The position numbers and the translations under genes were made by a program. Below are positions 11,130 through 20,079 of a stretch of DNA of 64,000 bases, piece after piece; position 1 is the first letter of the stretch; every line of letters starts with the position of its first letter. Source of the DNA: Roseovarius sp. SCSIO 43702 (GTDB lineage: Bacteria > Pseudomonadota > Alphaproteobacteria > Rhodobacterales > Rhodobacteraceae); NCBI RefSeq assembly GCF_019599045.1, contig NZ_CP080623.1, forward strand, positions 1,882,501 to 1,946,500, written 5' to 3'. Under the pieces are notes generated by a model. That model was given only the letters and a program-made list of their open reading frames with translations, did no database searches and was not told the DNA's origin.

Positions 11130-11687
11130 TCACGATGCGTCCAACCGTGATTCCACGCCGTCTTTCAGGTGATAGACGCAACCCTGACCGTTCTCGAGCG
11201 CCGCGAGCCGGGGCCGTTCGAGGCCTAGGACGGTGCCACGCAACACCTTGCCCAGTATCCCGTGCGCGATGAGCACCGTCGGCCCGTCGAGGGATCCGAG
11301 AAGGCTGTTCACGCGGGCGGCAAGACCGTCGAACCCCTCGCCGTTGGGCGCGGCGCAATATGCTTCGAACCCGTCGAGCCCGCGGGCCACCTCGGTGCGC
11401 AATCGGCCTTCCCAGTCGCCGCAATGTATCTCGGCCAGGTTCGGATCGGTCGTGAACGGCATCGCCCCGCAGACGACGCGCGCGGTTTCGACCGCGCGAC
11501 CGAGCGGCGAGACGCGGATCGCGGGCCGTTCCCGTGTCAGGATGGGCGCCATGATCCTCGCCTGCGATGCCGCGTGCGCATGGCCACGGGCGGTGAGCGG
11601 GGAATCGCGCCGACCCTGAATGCGCCCCTCGAGGTTCCACTCGGTCTCGCCGTGGCGCAGGAACCAGATTTCGGGAAGCATCGTCAC
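11130..11687 (-). CDS. Histidine phosphatase family protein
   Basis: A 185-aa phosphoglycerate-mutase-like phosphatase. The catalytic phosphohistidine motif is at the N-terminus (FLRHGETEWN), with the second conserved Arg and Glu further on (SPLGRAVETA, EIHCGDWEG) and the second catalytic His in VLIAHGILGK. Substrates in this family range from 3-phosphoglycerate and fructose-2,6-bisphosphate to alpha-ribazole phosphate, so none can be named. It sits between two tRNA-Val genes on the same strand and may be co-transcribed with them. Confidence 0.88.
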   Translation of the reverse strand: MTMLPEIWFLRHGETEWNLEGRIQGRRDSPLTARGHAHAASQARIMAPILTRERPAIRVSPLGRAVETARVVCGAMPFTTDPNLAEIHCGDWEGRLRTEVARGLDGFEAYCAAPNGEGFDGLAARVNSLLGSLDGPTVLIAHGILGKVLRGTVLGLERPRLAALENGQGCVYHLKDGVESRLDAS

Positions 11688-11775
11688 GATACCGCGTACT
11701 GGGTGATTTTCTCGAGATCGCCCGTTACTTCATGCCGGTCGAAACGCTGCTCGCCATTCGCCGCGCGAATGGGGG

Positions 11776-11850
11776 TGGTGGGTGATAAGAGATTCGAACT
11801 CCTGACATCTTCGATGTGAACGAAGCGCTCTACCACTGAGCTAATCACCC
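11776..11850 (-). tRNA. tRNA-Val (anticodon CAC)
   Basis: On the minus strand the cloverleaf begins GGGTGATTAGCTCAG, has anticodon CAC in the loop TTCACAT flanked by CTTCG and CGAAG, and ends with an encoded ACCA. It differs from the neighbouring tRNA-Val mainly in the D-loop, anticodon loop and T-arm. Confidence 0.95.
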
Positions 11851-11869
11851 TTCCCGGCGGTCTTTAGCG

Positions 11870-12319
11870 TCACTCGGCGGCGTCTGCAACCGTGTCTTTG
11901 ACGGTTTCCGCGCCTTCCTTGGGCTGGCGTATCTTGGCGACGATCACGCGCGCGTTCGGGTTGTCCTTCACACGGTTCTGCTTGATCTTGCCGAGCGGCG
12001 GCAGGTTCAGGTCGCGGCCCTGAGCGAGCGCTTCGCCCAGCACTTCCATCGCGGCCTCGACGATGGGCTTCACCTGGTTCTTCTTGGCGCCCGACCTGTC
12101 GGCAACCTTCTTGAACAACTCCTGCTTCTTCAGCGTCGGCGCACCGGGGGCGGTATCGGTTGCGTCACCGCGCGTATCCGCGCCGGGAGCGGCATCCGCG
12201 TTCATCCGTGGTGGCGCGATCTTGGGCTTGGGCGCGGGCACGCGGGCGGCGCGGGTGTCCGATGCCGATGCGCCGGGGGCCTTCTTCGCCTTCGAGGAGG
12301 TGGTTTTGCGGGCTGCCAT
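11870..12319 (-). CDS. HU-family DNA-binding protein with basic N-terminal tail
   Basis: A 149-aa nucleoid-associated protein. Residues ~1-60 form a Lys/Ala/Pro-rich tail (ARKTTSSKAKKAPG) of low complexity. The remainder is an HU/IHF-like domain with LKKQELFKKVADRSG, helix VKPIVEAAMEVLGEAL and the beta-arm region LPPLGKIKQNRVK. Canonical HU is ~90 aa; the lysine-rich extension resembles that of other alphaproteobacterial HU-like proteins. The start at 12319 follows GGAGG with 7-base spacing. It is divergent from a small secreted protein gene. Confidence 0.82.
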   Translation of the reverse strand: MAARKTTSSKAKKAPGASASDTRAARVPAPKPKIAPPRMNADAAPGADTRGDATDTAPGAPTLKKQELFKKVADRSGAKKNQVKPIVEAAMEVLGEALAQGRDLNLPPLGKIKQNRVKDNPNARVIVAKIRQPKEGAETVKDTVADAAE

Positions 12320-12445
12320 GTTAGGCCTCCATTGTTTCTGCTCTGGAAACACTGATACCGCCAAACCGCTTTGAAAACCACTGTTATATTGACGTTGACC
12401 CAAGGGAATGGCAATCAGGTTAACATAACACTCTTGGGGGCCATC

Positions 12446-12643
12446 GTGAAAAAACACCTTATGTATCTGACGTTCGCCGTCGGGCTGGGCGCGACATCCG
12501 CACATGCCGGGAACCTGAGCGCGCCGGTCATGGAAAAGCAGGTCATCGTTCAGGACGCCACTGACAACAGTGACCATGATACGCAGATGGTCTTGGCGAT
12601 CGTGACGCTCGGCCTGCTCATCACGCTGGGCATCGCGAACTGA
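12446..12643 (+). CDS. Small exported membrane-anchored protein
   Basis: A 65-aa protein too small to assign a function. From the GTG at 12446 it has a Lys-led signal peptide (KKHLMYLTFAVGLGATSAHA), then a short segment NLSAPVMEKQVIVQDATD and a C-terminal hydrophobic helix (MVLAIVTLGLLITLGIAN). The APVMExxVIV pattern resembles short uncharacterised Rhodobacteraceae proteins with a C-terminal membrane anchor. GGGGG lies upstream of the GTG; ATG 12461 is an alternative start. Confidence 0.55.
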   Translation: MKKHLMYLTFAVGLGATSAHAGNLSAPVMEKQVIVQDATDNSDHDTQMVLAIVTLGLLITLGIAN

Positions 12644-12655
12644 TCCGGCGGGGCG

Positions 12656-14209
12656 TCAGCGGCCCTTGAAGAGACCGCCCAAAATGCCGCGCACGATGCG
12701 GCGTCCGGTCGTGCCGTTCAACTCCTTGAGCACGGCGCCGGAAATGGCCTTGCCGAAGCTCGCCCCGAAGCCTTCGTCGCGCGTCGCCGGGCGCGAGGAG
12801 GAGCGGCCCACGCGGTTGCCGGAATACCTGCGGCCGGCGTTGAATTCACGCTCGGCCATGGATTGCTCCTCGGCCGCCGCCTCGGCCTTTTCCGCGGCGC
12901 GGGCCGCCTTGGCGGCGCGGTCGCGCAGCATCTCGAAGGCGCTTTCTCGGTCCACGAGCCTGTCGTATTTCCCTGCCACGGGAGAGGCGGCCATCACCTC
13001 GGCGCGGCGAGCGTCGTTCACCGGACCCAGCCGCGAGGAGGGGGGGCGTATCAGCGTGCGTTCCACGATCCCCGGCACGCCCTTCTCCTCGAGCATCGAG
13101 GTCACGGCTTCGCCCACGCCCACGTCGCGGATCGCATCCACCGTTTCGAACCGGGGGTTCGGACGATAGGTTTCCGCGGCGCGCTTGAGCGCCTTGCGGT
13201 CTCGCGCGGTGAAGGCGCGCAGCGCATGCTGGAAGCGGTTGCCGAGCTGGCCCAGGATATCCTCGGGCACGTCGTCGGGGTTCTGGGTGATGAAATAGAC
13301 GCCCACGCCTTTCGAGCGAATGAGCCGCGCCACCTGCTCGACCTTGTCCACGAGCGCCTTGGGCGCGTCCTCGAAAAGAAGGTGCGCCTCGTCGAAGAAG
13401 AAGACGAGCTTTGGTTTCTCGGGGTCGCCCACCTCGGGGAGCGTCTCGAAGAGTTCGGAGAGCAGCCACAGCAGGAATGTGGCGTAAAGCCGGGGCGCGC
13501 CCATGAGCTTGTCGGCGGCGAGGATGTTGATACGGCCGCGCCCGTCCGGGTCGGTTCGCATGAGATCGGATAGCTCGAGCGCGGGCTCGCCGAAGAGCCG
13601 GTCGCCGCCCTGGTTCTCGAGGACGAGAAGCTGCCGCTGGATGGCGCCGACCGATTGCGGCGATACATTGCCGTAGCGCATCCCGATCTCGTCGCGGTTC
13701 TCGCCCACCCAGACGAGCAGCGCCTGCAGATCCTTGAGATCGAGAAGCGGCATTCCCTCCTCGTCGGCGATGCGGAAGGCGATGTTGAGAATGCCTTCCT
13801 GTGCCTCGCTGAGCTCCATCAGGCGACTGAGCAGGAGCGGCCCCATCTCGGCCACCGTGGTGCGGACGGGATGGCCCTGCTCTCCGAAGAGATCCCAGAA
13901 GGTGACGGGAAAGGCCTCGTAGCGGTAATCCTCGAAGCCGATCGTCGCCGCGCGTTTCATGAAGGCGTCGTGCAGCTTGAAATCGCTGCGTCCCGCCTCG
14001 CAAAGCCCCGAGAGATCGCCCTTCACGTCCGACAGGAAGACCGGCACGCCTGCCGCCGAGAAGCCCTCGGCGAGGATCTGGAGGGTCACGGTCTTGCCGG
14101 TTCCGGTGGCACCGGCGATCAGGCCGTGCCGGTTTGCATAGCGAAGCGAGAGCGCCTGATGCGTCGCATATTCCGGCCCGCCGCCGCCGATGAAAACCCG
14201 ATCCGCCAT
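12656..14209 (-). CDS. HerA-like ATPase, DUF853 family
   Basis: A 517-aa P-loop ATPase of the HerA/FtsK superfamily similar to E. coli YjgR (DUF853). Walker A is GATGTGKT near residue 32, followed by [12 protein letters not shown]; Walker B is [12 protein letters not shown]. The C-terminal ~90 residues are Ala/Lys/Glu-rich then Arg/Ser-rich, ending [14 protein letters not shown]. Members are presumed DNA translocases or helicases, with no firmly known role. The start at 14209 ([11 protein letters not shown]) aligns with the usual N-terminus; an in-frame ATG at 14251 would add 14 residues. Confidence 0.85.
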   Translation of the reverse strand: MADRVFIGGGGPEYATHQALSLRYANRHGLIAGATGTGKTVTLQILAEGFSAAGVPVFLSDVKGDLSGLCEAGRSDFKLHDAFMKRAATIGFEDYRYEAFPVTFWDLFGEQGHPVRTTVAEMGPLLLSRLMELSEAQEGILNIAFRIADEEGMPLLDLKDLQALLVWVGENRDEIGMRYGNVSPQSVGAIQRQLLVLENQGGDRLFGEPALELSDLMRTDPDGRGRINILAADKLMGAPRLYATFLLWLLSELFETLPEVGDPEKPKLVFFFDEAHLLFEDAPKALVDKVEQVARLIRSKGVGVYFITQNPDDVPEDILGQLGNRFQHALRAFTARDRKALKRAAETYRPNPRFETVDAIRDVGVGEAVTSMLEEKGVPGIVERTLIRPPSSRLGPVNDARRAEVMAASPVAGKYDRLVDRESAFEMLRDRAAKAARAAEKAEAAAEEQSMAEREFNAGRRYSGNRVGRSSSRPATRDEGFGASFGKAISGAVLKELNGTTGRRIVRGILGGLFKGR

Positions 14210-14285
14210 GCCGCCCGCACCCCCGTCGCGAAGTTCGTCCGTTCCGAACATACAAACTTAACCTTTGCCTGCCAGTATGAATCGC

Positions 14286-14369
14286 ATTCCGGGCGCCGCA
14301 TGTCCTCTGGCACCCGGAATTACTTCCTCCCTGTCAGACTGGGCCGCATCTTCGGATGCGGTCTTTTTT
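14286..14369 (+). ncRNA. Candidate small RNA with anti-Shine-Dalgarno loop
   Basis: In the gap between the HerA-like gene and ialB, the + strand holds a hairpin ATTCCGGG (14286-14293) / CCCGGAAT (14313-14320), a single-stranded stretch with CTTCCTCCCTG (14323-14333), then a terminator: CCGCATC-TTCG-GATGCGG (14344-14361) and a T6 run (14364-14369). A TATGAA -10-like hexamer at 14276-14281 would start transcription near 14287. The hairpin, C/U-rich linker and terminator layout is that of trans-acting sRNAs. The -35 is poor. Confidence 0.5.
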
Positions 14370-14396
14370 GGTCCCGGATCGCGACCTTATTGCCTG

Positions 14397-14425
14397 TTGA
14401 CGGAGGTTTGGTTCTGTCGTAGCGT
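14397..14425 (+). promoter_or_regulatory. Putative promoter for 14432-14501 transcript
   Basis: TTGACG (14397-14402) is followed after 17 bases by TAGCGT (14420-14425). The -35 is good, the -10 weak. Confidence 0.3.
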
Positions 14426-14431
14426 CCGGGT

Positions 14432-14501
14432 CAATACTAAGTCGGCCAGTCCGGCAGGGAGAGAGAACAGGGGAAGGGGCCGTCGTGGTCCCTTTTCTTT
14501 T
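14432..14501 (+). ncRNA. Candidate second small RNA or ialB leader
   Basis: A second terminator-like hairpin, AAGGGGCC (14474-14481) / GGTCCCTT (14487-14494) followed by TTCTTTT, lies downstream of a possible promoter and 150 bases before ialB. The transcript would be ~70 nt and purine-rich. It could be an independent sRNA or an attenuated leader of ialB. Confidence 0.35.
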
Positions 14502-14651
14502 GCCGCTGCGGCCGCCGGACCCTCAAGTGCGGAAATCCGCCTTGCATGCGGCGTCTCTCTCCAATTAACTCCTGACACCGGCGCACGCGCATGTTACTGC
14601 GCCGCCAACAGGATACGAGAGACACCCGAAACCATATTCGATGGGGATGAT

Positions 14652-15422
14652 ATGCTGAAAACGCTTTCTTTCACGACGCTTGCGACGGTGCTGCTGCTGG
14701 CCGCCGGACCCGGCACCGCGCAGGATACGACGACCGAGGAGACCGCGGGCGATGAACCCGTCGCGACGGAGACCGACGCGACCGCGGAGACGGCGTCTGA
14801 CGCCGAGACCAAGGAAGGCGCGGAGACGAACGCCGACACCGAGGAGGGCGCCGATACGGCTGCCGACGCGGAGGCGACGGACGAGGCAACGGAGACCGAC
14901 GCGACCGCGGGTGACACGGATGCCCAGGAAGGCGAAGACGGGGAGTTCGATCTTGGCCGCGAGGTGCAGCAGGATCCCACCTACATCAAGGAGGAATACG
15001 GCGACTGGCAGATGCGCTGCTTCCGCACGCAGGCCGAGGAAGATCCTTGCCAGATGTTCCAGCTTCTGAAAGACGAGAACGGCAATCCGACCGCCGAGTT
15101 CACCATCTTCCGCCTCAAGGAAGGTGGCCCCGCCGTGGCGGGCGCGACGGTGACCGCGCCGCTCTTCACGCTGCTGACCGCCGAGGTCAAGATCACCGTC
15201 GACGGCGGCGCCTCCAAGAGCTATCCGTTCCGCTTTTGCAGCCAGGCGGGCTGCGTCGCGCAGATCGGCCTGACCGAGGCGGACGTGAACGCGTTCAAGC
15301 GCGGCGTCAAAGCCACCGTCACGATCGTTCCCGCGCAGGCGCCCGATCAGAACGTGGCCATCCCGGCCTCGCTCTCGGGCTTCACGGCAGCCTATGACAA
15401 CGTGTCGGTGATCGAGAACTGA
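14652..15422 (+). CDS. Invasion-associated locus B (IalB) family protein
   Basis: A 256-aa exported protein. The signal peptide (MLKTLSFTTLATVLLLAAGPGTAQ) is followed by a ~70-residue low-complexity, highly acidic Thr/Glu/Ala/Asp linker (residues ~25-97). The C-terminal IalB domain begins at YGDWQMRC and has paired cysteines (C in MRCFR, DPCQMF, RFCSQAGCVAQ). IalB proteins are widespread periplasmic proteins named from Bartonella; the role in free-living marine bacteria is unknown. The start at 14652 has GGGGATGAT upstream. Confidence 0.85.
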   Translation: MLKTLSFTTLATVLLLAAGPGTAQDTTTEETAGDEPVATETDATAETASDAETKEGAETNADTEEGADTAADAEATDEATETDATAGDTDAQEGEDGEFDLGREVQQDPTYIKEEYGDWQMRCFRTQAEEDPCQMFQLLKDENGNPTAEFTIFRLKEGGPAVAGATVTAPLFTLLTAEVKITVDGGASKSYPFRFCSQAGCVAQIGLTEADVNAFKRGVKATVTIVPAQAPDQNVAIPASLSGFTAAYDNVSVIEN

Positions 15423-15446
15423 GCCGGCGCAACAGCGCCGAGATGG

Positions 15447-15476
15447 AAAACCCCGCTTCGAGGAGCGGGGTTTTTT
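15447..15476 (+). terminator. Bidirectional terminator between ialB and fabF-like gene
   Basis: AAAACCCCGCT and AGCGGGGTTTT pair around TCGAGG and end in T6. The A-rich left arm lets it also serve the convergent minus-strand operon ending at 15501. Confidence 0.9.
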
Positions 15477-15500
15477 CATGTTTGGCCGTTTGCGTCGAGA

Positions 15501-16712
15501 TCAGGCCGCGCGGCGCAGGGCCAGCACCGCGTTGAACCCGCCGAAGGCGAAGGCGTTGGAGAGGGCCACATCCACCTGCGCCTCGCGGGCCTCGTTCGGC
15601 ACACAGTCCAGAGCGCATTCCGGGTCCGGCTCCTCGTAGCCGATGGTGGGCGCGATCACGCCGTCGCGCACGGCCATGATGCAGGCCAGGAGCTCGACCG
15701 CGCCGGTGCCGCCGATAAGGTGGCCGTGCATGGATTTCGTGGACGACATCATGAGCTTGTCCGCGTGTGGGCCGAAGACCTCGGATACGGCGGCGCTCTC
15801 GGTCTTGTCGTTGGCGGCGGTGCCCGTGCCGTGGGCGTTGATGTAGCCCACCTCCTCGGGGTTGATCCGCGCGTCGCGCAGCGCGCCCGAGATCGCGCGC
15901 GCCGCGCCGGCGCGGGACGGCATCACGATGTCGGCGGCATCCGAACTCATGGCGAAGCCGATCACTTCGGCCAGGATCTCGGCACCGCGTGCGCGGGCAT
16001 GTTCAAGCTCCTCGAAGACGAAGATGCCGGCGCCTTCGCCCTGGACCATGCCGTTGCGATTGGCCGAGAAGGGGCGGCAGGCATCGCGCGACATGACACG
16101 CAGCCCTTCCCACGCCTTGACGCCGCCAAAGCAGAGGATCGTCTCGGATCCGCCCGTCACCATCACCGGGCTCACCCCGCCATGCACCATCTGGAACGCC
16201 TGGGCCATCGCGTGATTGGAGGACGCACAGGCAGTCGAGACCACGAAGCTCGGCCCCATCAGCCCGAACTCCATGGCCACGTGGCTTGCCGCGGCGTTGT
16301 TCATGAAGCGCGGCACGACGAAGGGATGGATACGGTTCTTGCCCTCCTCGTAGAGCACGCGGTAATTCTCGTCGATGGTACACATGCCGCCGCCCGAATT
16401 TCCGAGGACGATACCGGCGCGCATCCCGAGGTCGCCCTCGAAGGAAAGGCCCGATTGCGCAATGGCTTCGCGCGCGGCGACCATGGTGAACTGCGTGAAC
16501 TTGTCATAGAGCGCGAGTTGCTGGCGGTTGAAGACGGTCTCCGGCTCGAACCCCTTGATCTGACCGCCGATGCGGATGCCCAGGCGCTCGACGTCGCGCA
16601 TCTCGAGCTGACCGATGCCGCAGCGCCCCTCGCGCATGGCCTCGAGAGTAGAGGGCACGTCATGGCCAAGCGCGTTGATCGTGCCCGCCCCGGTGATGAC
16701 GACGCGTTTCAC
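15501..16712 (-). CDS. Beta-ketoacyl-ACP synthase (FabF-like)
   Basis: A 403-aa KAS II-type condensing enzyme that extends acyl chains carried on ACP. The active-site Cys is in STACASSNHA, the two catalytic His in NAHGTGT and MHGHLIGG, and the C-terminal glycine-rich segment is SNAFAFGGFNAVL. Its ATG overlaps the stop of the upstream acp gene by 4 bases (ATGA), so the two are translationally coupled. With lpxD-like and acp genes it probably belongs to a dedicated acyl-chain pathway for an envelope lipid rather than to housekeeping fatty-acid synthesis. Confidence 0.92.
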   Translation of the reverse strand: MKRVVITGAGTINALGHDVPSTLEAMREGRCGIGQLEMRDVERLGIRIGGQIKGFEPETVFNRQQLALYDKFTQFTMVAAREAIAQSGLSFEGDLGMRAGIVLGNSGGGMCTIDENYRVLYEEGKNRIHPFVVPRFMNNAAASHVAMEFGLMGPSFVVSTACASSNHAMAQAFQMVHGGVSPVMVTGGSETILCFGGVKAWEGLRVMSRDACRPFSANRNGMVQGEGAGIFVFEELEHARARGAEILAEVIGFAMSSDAADIVMPSRAGAARAISGALRDARINPEEVGYINAHGTGTAANDKTESAAVSEVFGPHADKLMMSSTKSMHGHLIGGTGAVELLACIMAVRDGVIAPTIGYEEPDPECALDCVPNEAREAQVDVALSNAFAFGGFNAVLALRRAA

Positions 16713-16975
16713 CCCTTCTGTTCCGCGACCAGTCTTTCGATCCCGGCCACTATGGTGGCGACGCTCGAGATGTCGAAATCGCTTTCGGCGGGTTCGTTTG
16801 CATTGAACGGGATCGAGATGTCGAATTCCTCCTCGATGGCGAAGATGCTTTCGACCAGGCCCAGGCTGTCGATACCGAGATCCTCGAGCGTGCTGTCCAT
16901 CGTCACGTCCGACGGCTCCAGAACCGCCTGTTCGGCGATGATCTCGATCACTCTGTCCTGAATGCTTTTGGTCAT
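16709..16975 (-). CDS. Acyl carrier protein (specialised)
   Basis: An 88-aa acidic ACP. The phosphopantetheine attachment Ser is in DLGIDSLGLVES, and the helix II-III region has AIEEEFDISIP as in canonical ACPs. It differs from housekeeping AcpP by a loop (FNANEPAESDFDISS) before the last helix, and by position: it is between an LpxD-like acyltransferase and a KAS gene, overlapping the latter by 4 bases. Confidence 0.92.
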   Translation of the reverse strand: MTKSIQDRVIEIIAEQAVLEPSDVTMDSTLEDLGIDSLGLVESIFAIEEEFDISIPFNANEPAESDFDISSVATIVAGIERLVAEQKG

Positions 16976-16999
16976 GCGTCTCGCTCTTTCGGGGCGTGC

Positions 17000-17017
17000 G
17001 GGGTCCCTCGGGACCCC
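17000..17017 (-). other. Intercistronic hairpin between lpxD-like and acp
   Basis: GGGGTCCC and GGGACCCC form a perfect compact hairpin in the 54-base gap. There is no T run on either strand, so it is more likely an mRNA-stability or processing element than a terminator. Confidence 0.4.
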
Positions 17018-17029
17018 GTTTGCGCTGAT

Positions 17030-18121
17030 TTAGTCGCTCTCGCCGGTGTTTGAAACCGCTTTCTTGAGCGCCGCCACGTCATCGAAGAGGCGCCCCAGCC
17101 GGCGCAGGTTGCGGTTGATCTCCATCTGCGTCTCCATCTTCACGGCCGGATTGCCGAGGATGACGCGCCCCGCGGGCGTCTTGGTGAAGATCTTCGTGCC
17201 GCCGCCGGCAATCACCCGGTCGCCCACGAAGATATTGTCGCTCACCCCGACCTGGCCGCCCAGCACCACGTTGTTGCCGATCCGGGTCGATCCCGAGATG
17301 CCGACCATGCCGCAGAGGAGCGTATCGGTGCCGATCACGACGTTATGGCCGATCATGACGAGGTTGTCGATCTTGGTGCGGTCGCCCACGACCGTGTCGC
17401 GGATCGTGCCCCGGTCGATGGTGGAATTGGCCCCGATCTCCACGTCATCGCCGATCCGCACCGAGCCGAGGCTGTGGATGCGCGCGTAGCTCTGCGCCTC
17501 GGTGTCGGCCTGATCTCCCAGCGTCTTGCGCGCGGCCTCGACCGCCGACACCTCGGGGGTGACGAAGGAGAAGCCGTCGCCGCCCAGCGCGCAGCCGGGG
17601 TTGAGCACGACGCGATCCCCGATCCGCACCCGAGCGGCGACACGCACCCCTTCGCGAAGAAGGCCGTCGGCTCCGATCACCGCGTCGGCGCCGATGCTCA
17701 CCTGGGGGCCGATCCGCGTCCCCGGGCCGATCCGTGCCCGGGGGCCGATCACCGTGAGGGGGCCGACCGAGACGCCTTCGCCCAATTCGGCACTTTCGTC
17801 GATGATCGCGCTCGGATGAATGCCGTCGCCCCAGCCTTCGCCCCGGTCCATCATCGCGGTAAGGCCCGACATGGCAAAGCGCGGACGGGGCGCGATCAGG
17901 GCCGCGGCAAGGCCCAGCGCCTCCCAGTCGGCACCATCCCAGACCATCGCCGCGCGGGCGCGCCCCTTGGGCAGCGCTTCGGCATATTCGGGCTTGGTGG
18001 CCAGCGCGAGTTCATCTTCGCCTGCGTCCCCGGGTTCGGCAACGCCGGTGATACGGATCGCGCTATCGCCGACCGCATGCGCGCCGATCGCCTCGGCGAT
18101 TTCCCCGATTGTGTAACTCAT
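17030..18121 (-). CDS. LpxD-like UDP-3-O-acylglucosamine N-acyltransferase
   Basis: A 363-aa left-handed beta-helix acyltransferase. The N-terminal ~100 residues form the LpxD non-repeat domain ([18 protein letters not shown]). Long hexapeptide repeats follow ([26 protein letters not shown]), with the catalytic His in [15 protein letters not shown] and a C-terminal helix. LpxD transfers a 3-hydroxyacyl group from ACP to the amine of UDP-glucosamine in lipid A synthesis. The usual lpxD lies beside bamA, fabZ and lpxA, none of which are here, so this may be a second copy with its own ACP and KAS. The start at 18121 has GGAG 6 bases upstream. Confidence 0.88.
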   Translation of the reverse strand: MSYTIGEIAEAIGAHAVGDSAIRITGVAEPGDAGEDELALATKPEYAEALPKGRARAAMVWDGADWEALGLAAALIAPRPRFAMSGLTAMMDRGEGWGDGIHPSAIIDESAELGEGVSVGPLTVIGPRARIGPGTRIGPQVSIGADAVIGADGLLREGVRVAARVRIGDRVVLNPGCALGGDGFSFVTPEVSAVEAARKTLGDQADTEAQSYARIHSLGSVRIGDDVEIGANSTIDRGTIRDTVVGDRTKIDNLVMIGHNVVIGTDTLLCGMVGISGSTRIGNNVVLGGQVGVSDNIFVGDRVIAGGGTKIFTKTPAGRVILGNPAVKMETQMEINRNLRRLGRLFDDVAALKKAVSNTGESD

Positions 18122-18149
18122 GATCACTCCGCTCATTACGCGGAACCGT

Positions 18150-19763
18150 TTACCCCCGAACGGCGTGCAGCGAAACCCCCGCACGTCGCAACGCGTCCCA
18201 GATGCGCGCGTCCCGGCCGTAAACGTCGTTGCGATAGTTCGTATGCCCACGTGCCTGGGTGAAGGCGGTGCGGTAGATGATATGCACCGGCACCTTCTTC
18301 TCGAGCCGGACCTGCGTCTGCTGTCCGGTATTCAGGATGCGGTGAAAATATCCCTTGGGGTCGGTTTCTTGCCGCGCGAGGAGCGCGTAGGCGAAATCGA
18401 AGGGCTCCTGAAGGCGGATGCAGCCGTGGCTGTAGTCGCGCTTGTTCCTGGCGAAGAGGTTCTTGGCGGGCGTGTCGTGAAGATAGATGTTGTATCGGTT
18501 GGGGAACATGAACTTCACGAGGCCGAGCGCGTTGCGCGACGAGGGTGGCTGCTTGAGATTGAAGGGGAAGTTGCGCGCGTTGTAGGCGTTGAAGTTCACA
18601 TGCGCGCGGCTGACCTGCTGACCGCGGGCATTGTAGAGCTTCAGGTGACCGGCCGCACCGCGGTTCCGCTGCATCTGGGGCAGGTATTCCTTGACCGCGA
18701 TCGAGCGCGGCACGTTCCAGACCGGGTTGATCTCCATGTACTCCATCTCGTCCGAGAATTCGGGGCTGCGCCGGTCGGGAACGTCCTTGCCAATGACCGA
18801 GCGGGTCTGGAACGTGACCTTGTCGTTGTCGACGATCCGGGCGCTGAAATCCGTGAGATTGACGAGGATATGGCGTTCGCCCCGCGGCTGATTGTTCCAG
18901 CGTTCGCGCTCCATGGCGACCATGATGGATTGTATCCGTTCCGAGACCGGGGTGTTGATCTCGGCAATGGTTGAGGCGCCCGCGACCCCGTCGGGTTCGA
19001 GCCCGTGCGCCACCTGGAAGTCCTGCACGGCGTCGCGGAGCCGGTCATCGTATACGGCCGAAGCCGAGCGCGCCATGAAGCCCATCGCGATGAGCCGGTC
19101 GCGCAGCGCGACCACGCCCGGTCCGCTTTCGCCGGGTTCGAGCGCGGCGGCGGGCACCGTCGGGCCCCAGCCGCCCCGCGCCATGAGCGCCCCGAGCCGG
19201 CGCTTTTCCCTCATCAGGCGGCTGTACTCGGCGGATTGTGGCGGGAGGGCACGGAAGAAGGCGCGCGGGTTGGCGCGCGAGAAATTCAAGAGAAGCTCGG
19301 AGCGGCTGCGATAGGGCACTTCGCGCACGATGCCGCGGTCGATCTCGCGCGGGACCAGGAGGCCGGTCTGCATGTCGCGGGCGAGTTGCAGGAAGGTCCT
19401 GCTCAGTTCGACCTCGATGCGCCCGAGGTCGCGCGGCGTGCGGGCGTCGCGCATCATCGACTTGAGGGACTCCGGGCGGTAGCGGGCCGGCGGCAGGCCA
19501 TGATGCTCGGCATCCTCGATCGCCTCGAGGAGCGCGCGCCGTCGCGCCCGGTCCTCGCCCTCGTTCGCGGTCCAGATGCCGCGATAGCCGTTCGCGCGGT
19601 AGAAGGCCGCGAGATCGTCGTCGCGGGCCGCGGACTCGGCCACTGCCTGTTTGAACGCGGTCACCCCGGCGCGCGTCTCGGGCGCCGTGGCCACGAGACC
19701 GCAGATGGCGAGCGCCAGCGCGGGCAGGAGAGACGTCAGAAATCGGACTGCGGTCGCAGGCAT
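18150..19763 (-). CDS. L,D-transpeptidase, YcbB/LdtD-like
   Basis: A 537-aa periplasmic enzyme that makes 3-3 (mDAP-mDAP) cross-links in peptidoglycan. It has a signal peptide ([19 protein letters not shown]), the N-terminal scaffold typical of LdtD ([11 protein letters not shown]), a peptidoglycan-binding segment ([21 protein letters not shown]) and the YkuD catalytic domain with [11 protein letters not shown] holding the nucleophile Cys. Start 19763 follows GGGGG. It is the first gene of an operon with lpxD, acp and fabF, and is divergent from a MepK-like endopeptidase. Confidence 0.92.
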   Translation of the reverse strand: MPATAVRFLTSLLPALALAICGLVATAPETRAGVTAFKQAVAESAARDDDLAAFYRANGYRGIWTANEGEDRARRRALLEAIEDAEHHGLPPARYRPESLKSMMRDARTPRDLGRIEVELSRTFLQLARDMQTGLLVPREIDRGIVREVPYRSRSELLLNFSRANPRAFFRALPPQSAEYSRLMREKRRLGALMARGGWGPTVPAAALEPGESGPGVVALRDRLIAMGFMARSASAVYDDRLRDAVQDFQVAHGLEPDGVAGASTIAEINTPVSERIQSIMVAMERERWNNQPRGERHILVNLTDFSARIVDNDKVTFQTRSVIGKDVPDRRSPEFSDEMEYMEINPVWNVPRSIAVKEYLPQMQRNRGAAGHLKLYNARGQQVSRAHVNFNAYNARNFPFNLKQPPSSRNALGLVKFMFPNRYNIYLHDTPAKNLFARNKRDYSHGCIRLQEPFDFAYALLARQETDPKGYFHRILNTGQQTQVRLEKKVPVHIIYRTAFTQARGHTNYRNDVYGRDARIWDALRRAGVSLHAVRG

Positions 19764-20079
19764 GCGGATCCCCCAAGAAATTACAGTGCAAGCCTCACCA
19801 TCTTCGAACGCGTTGGCTCGGTGTCCATTGAATTCCGCGTGATAGGACGAAATCGGGGCCCTTCTGCGGCACAGACGCATCGCTTCGCGCGAAATCGACA
19901 AGAGAGGGGCAAAATGCGCGGAAATATGCTCATTTCCCCTTGCACATGGAACCGGAACCAAAAGCAGGGTTGGTTACCGATTCTTTATATGTCATGACTA
20001 TGCCTGCATCTGGGGAGAGATGAACGCTCCCGCGTCAAGCGGGACACAATTAGGCAAGCGACGGACAGGCGCAGACTAC
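19764..20079. promoter_or_regulatory. Divergent ldtD/mepK control region
   Basis: A 316-base region without a convincing gene. It must hold promoters for both flanking genes. I see a dyad around 19915-19939 (inner stem GGAAAT/ATTTCC, outer AGGGG/CCCCT) and clustered GGAACC and GGTT motifs at 19950-19980. No terminator or well-formed -35/-10 pair could be assigned. Confidence 0.35.

Noticed and set aside
17000..17017. Terminator between lpxD-like and acp genes
   Set aside because: The hairpin is perfect but has no T run and lies inside an operon; kept only as an intercistronic hairpin.
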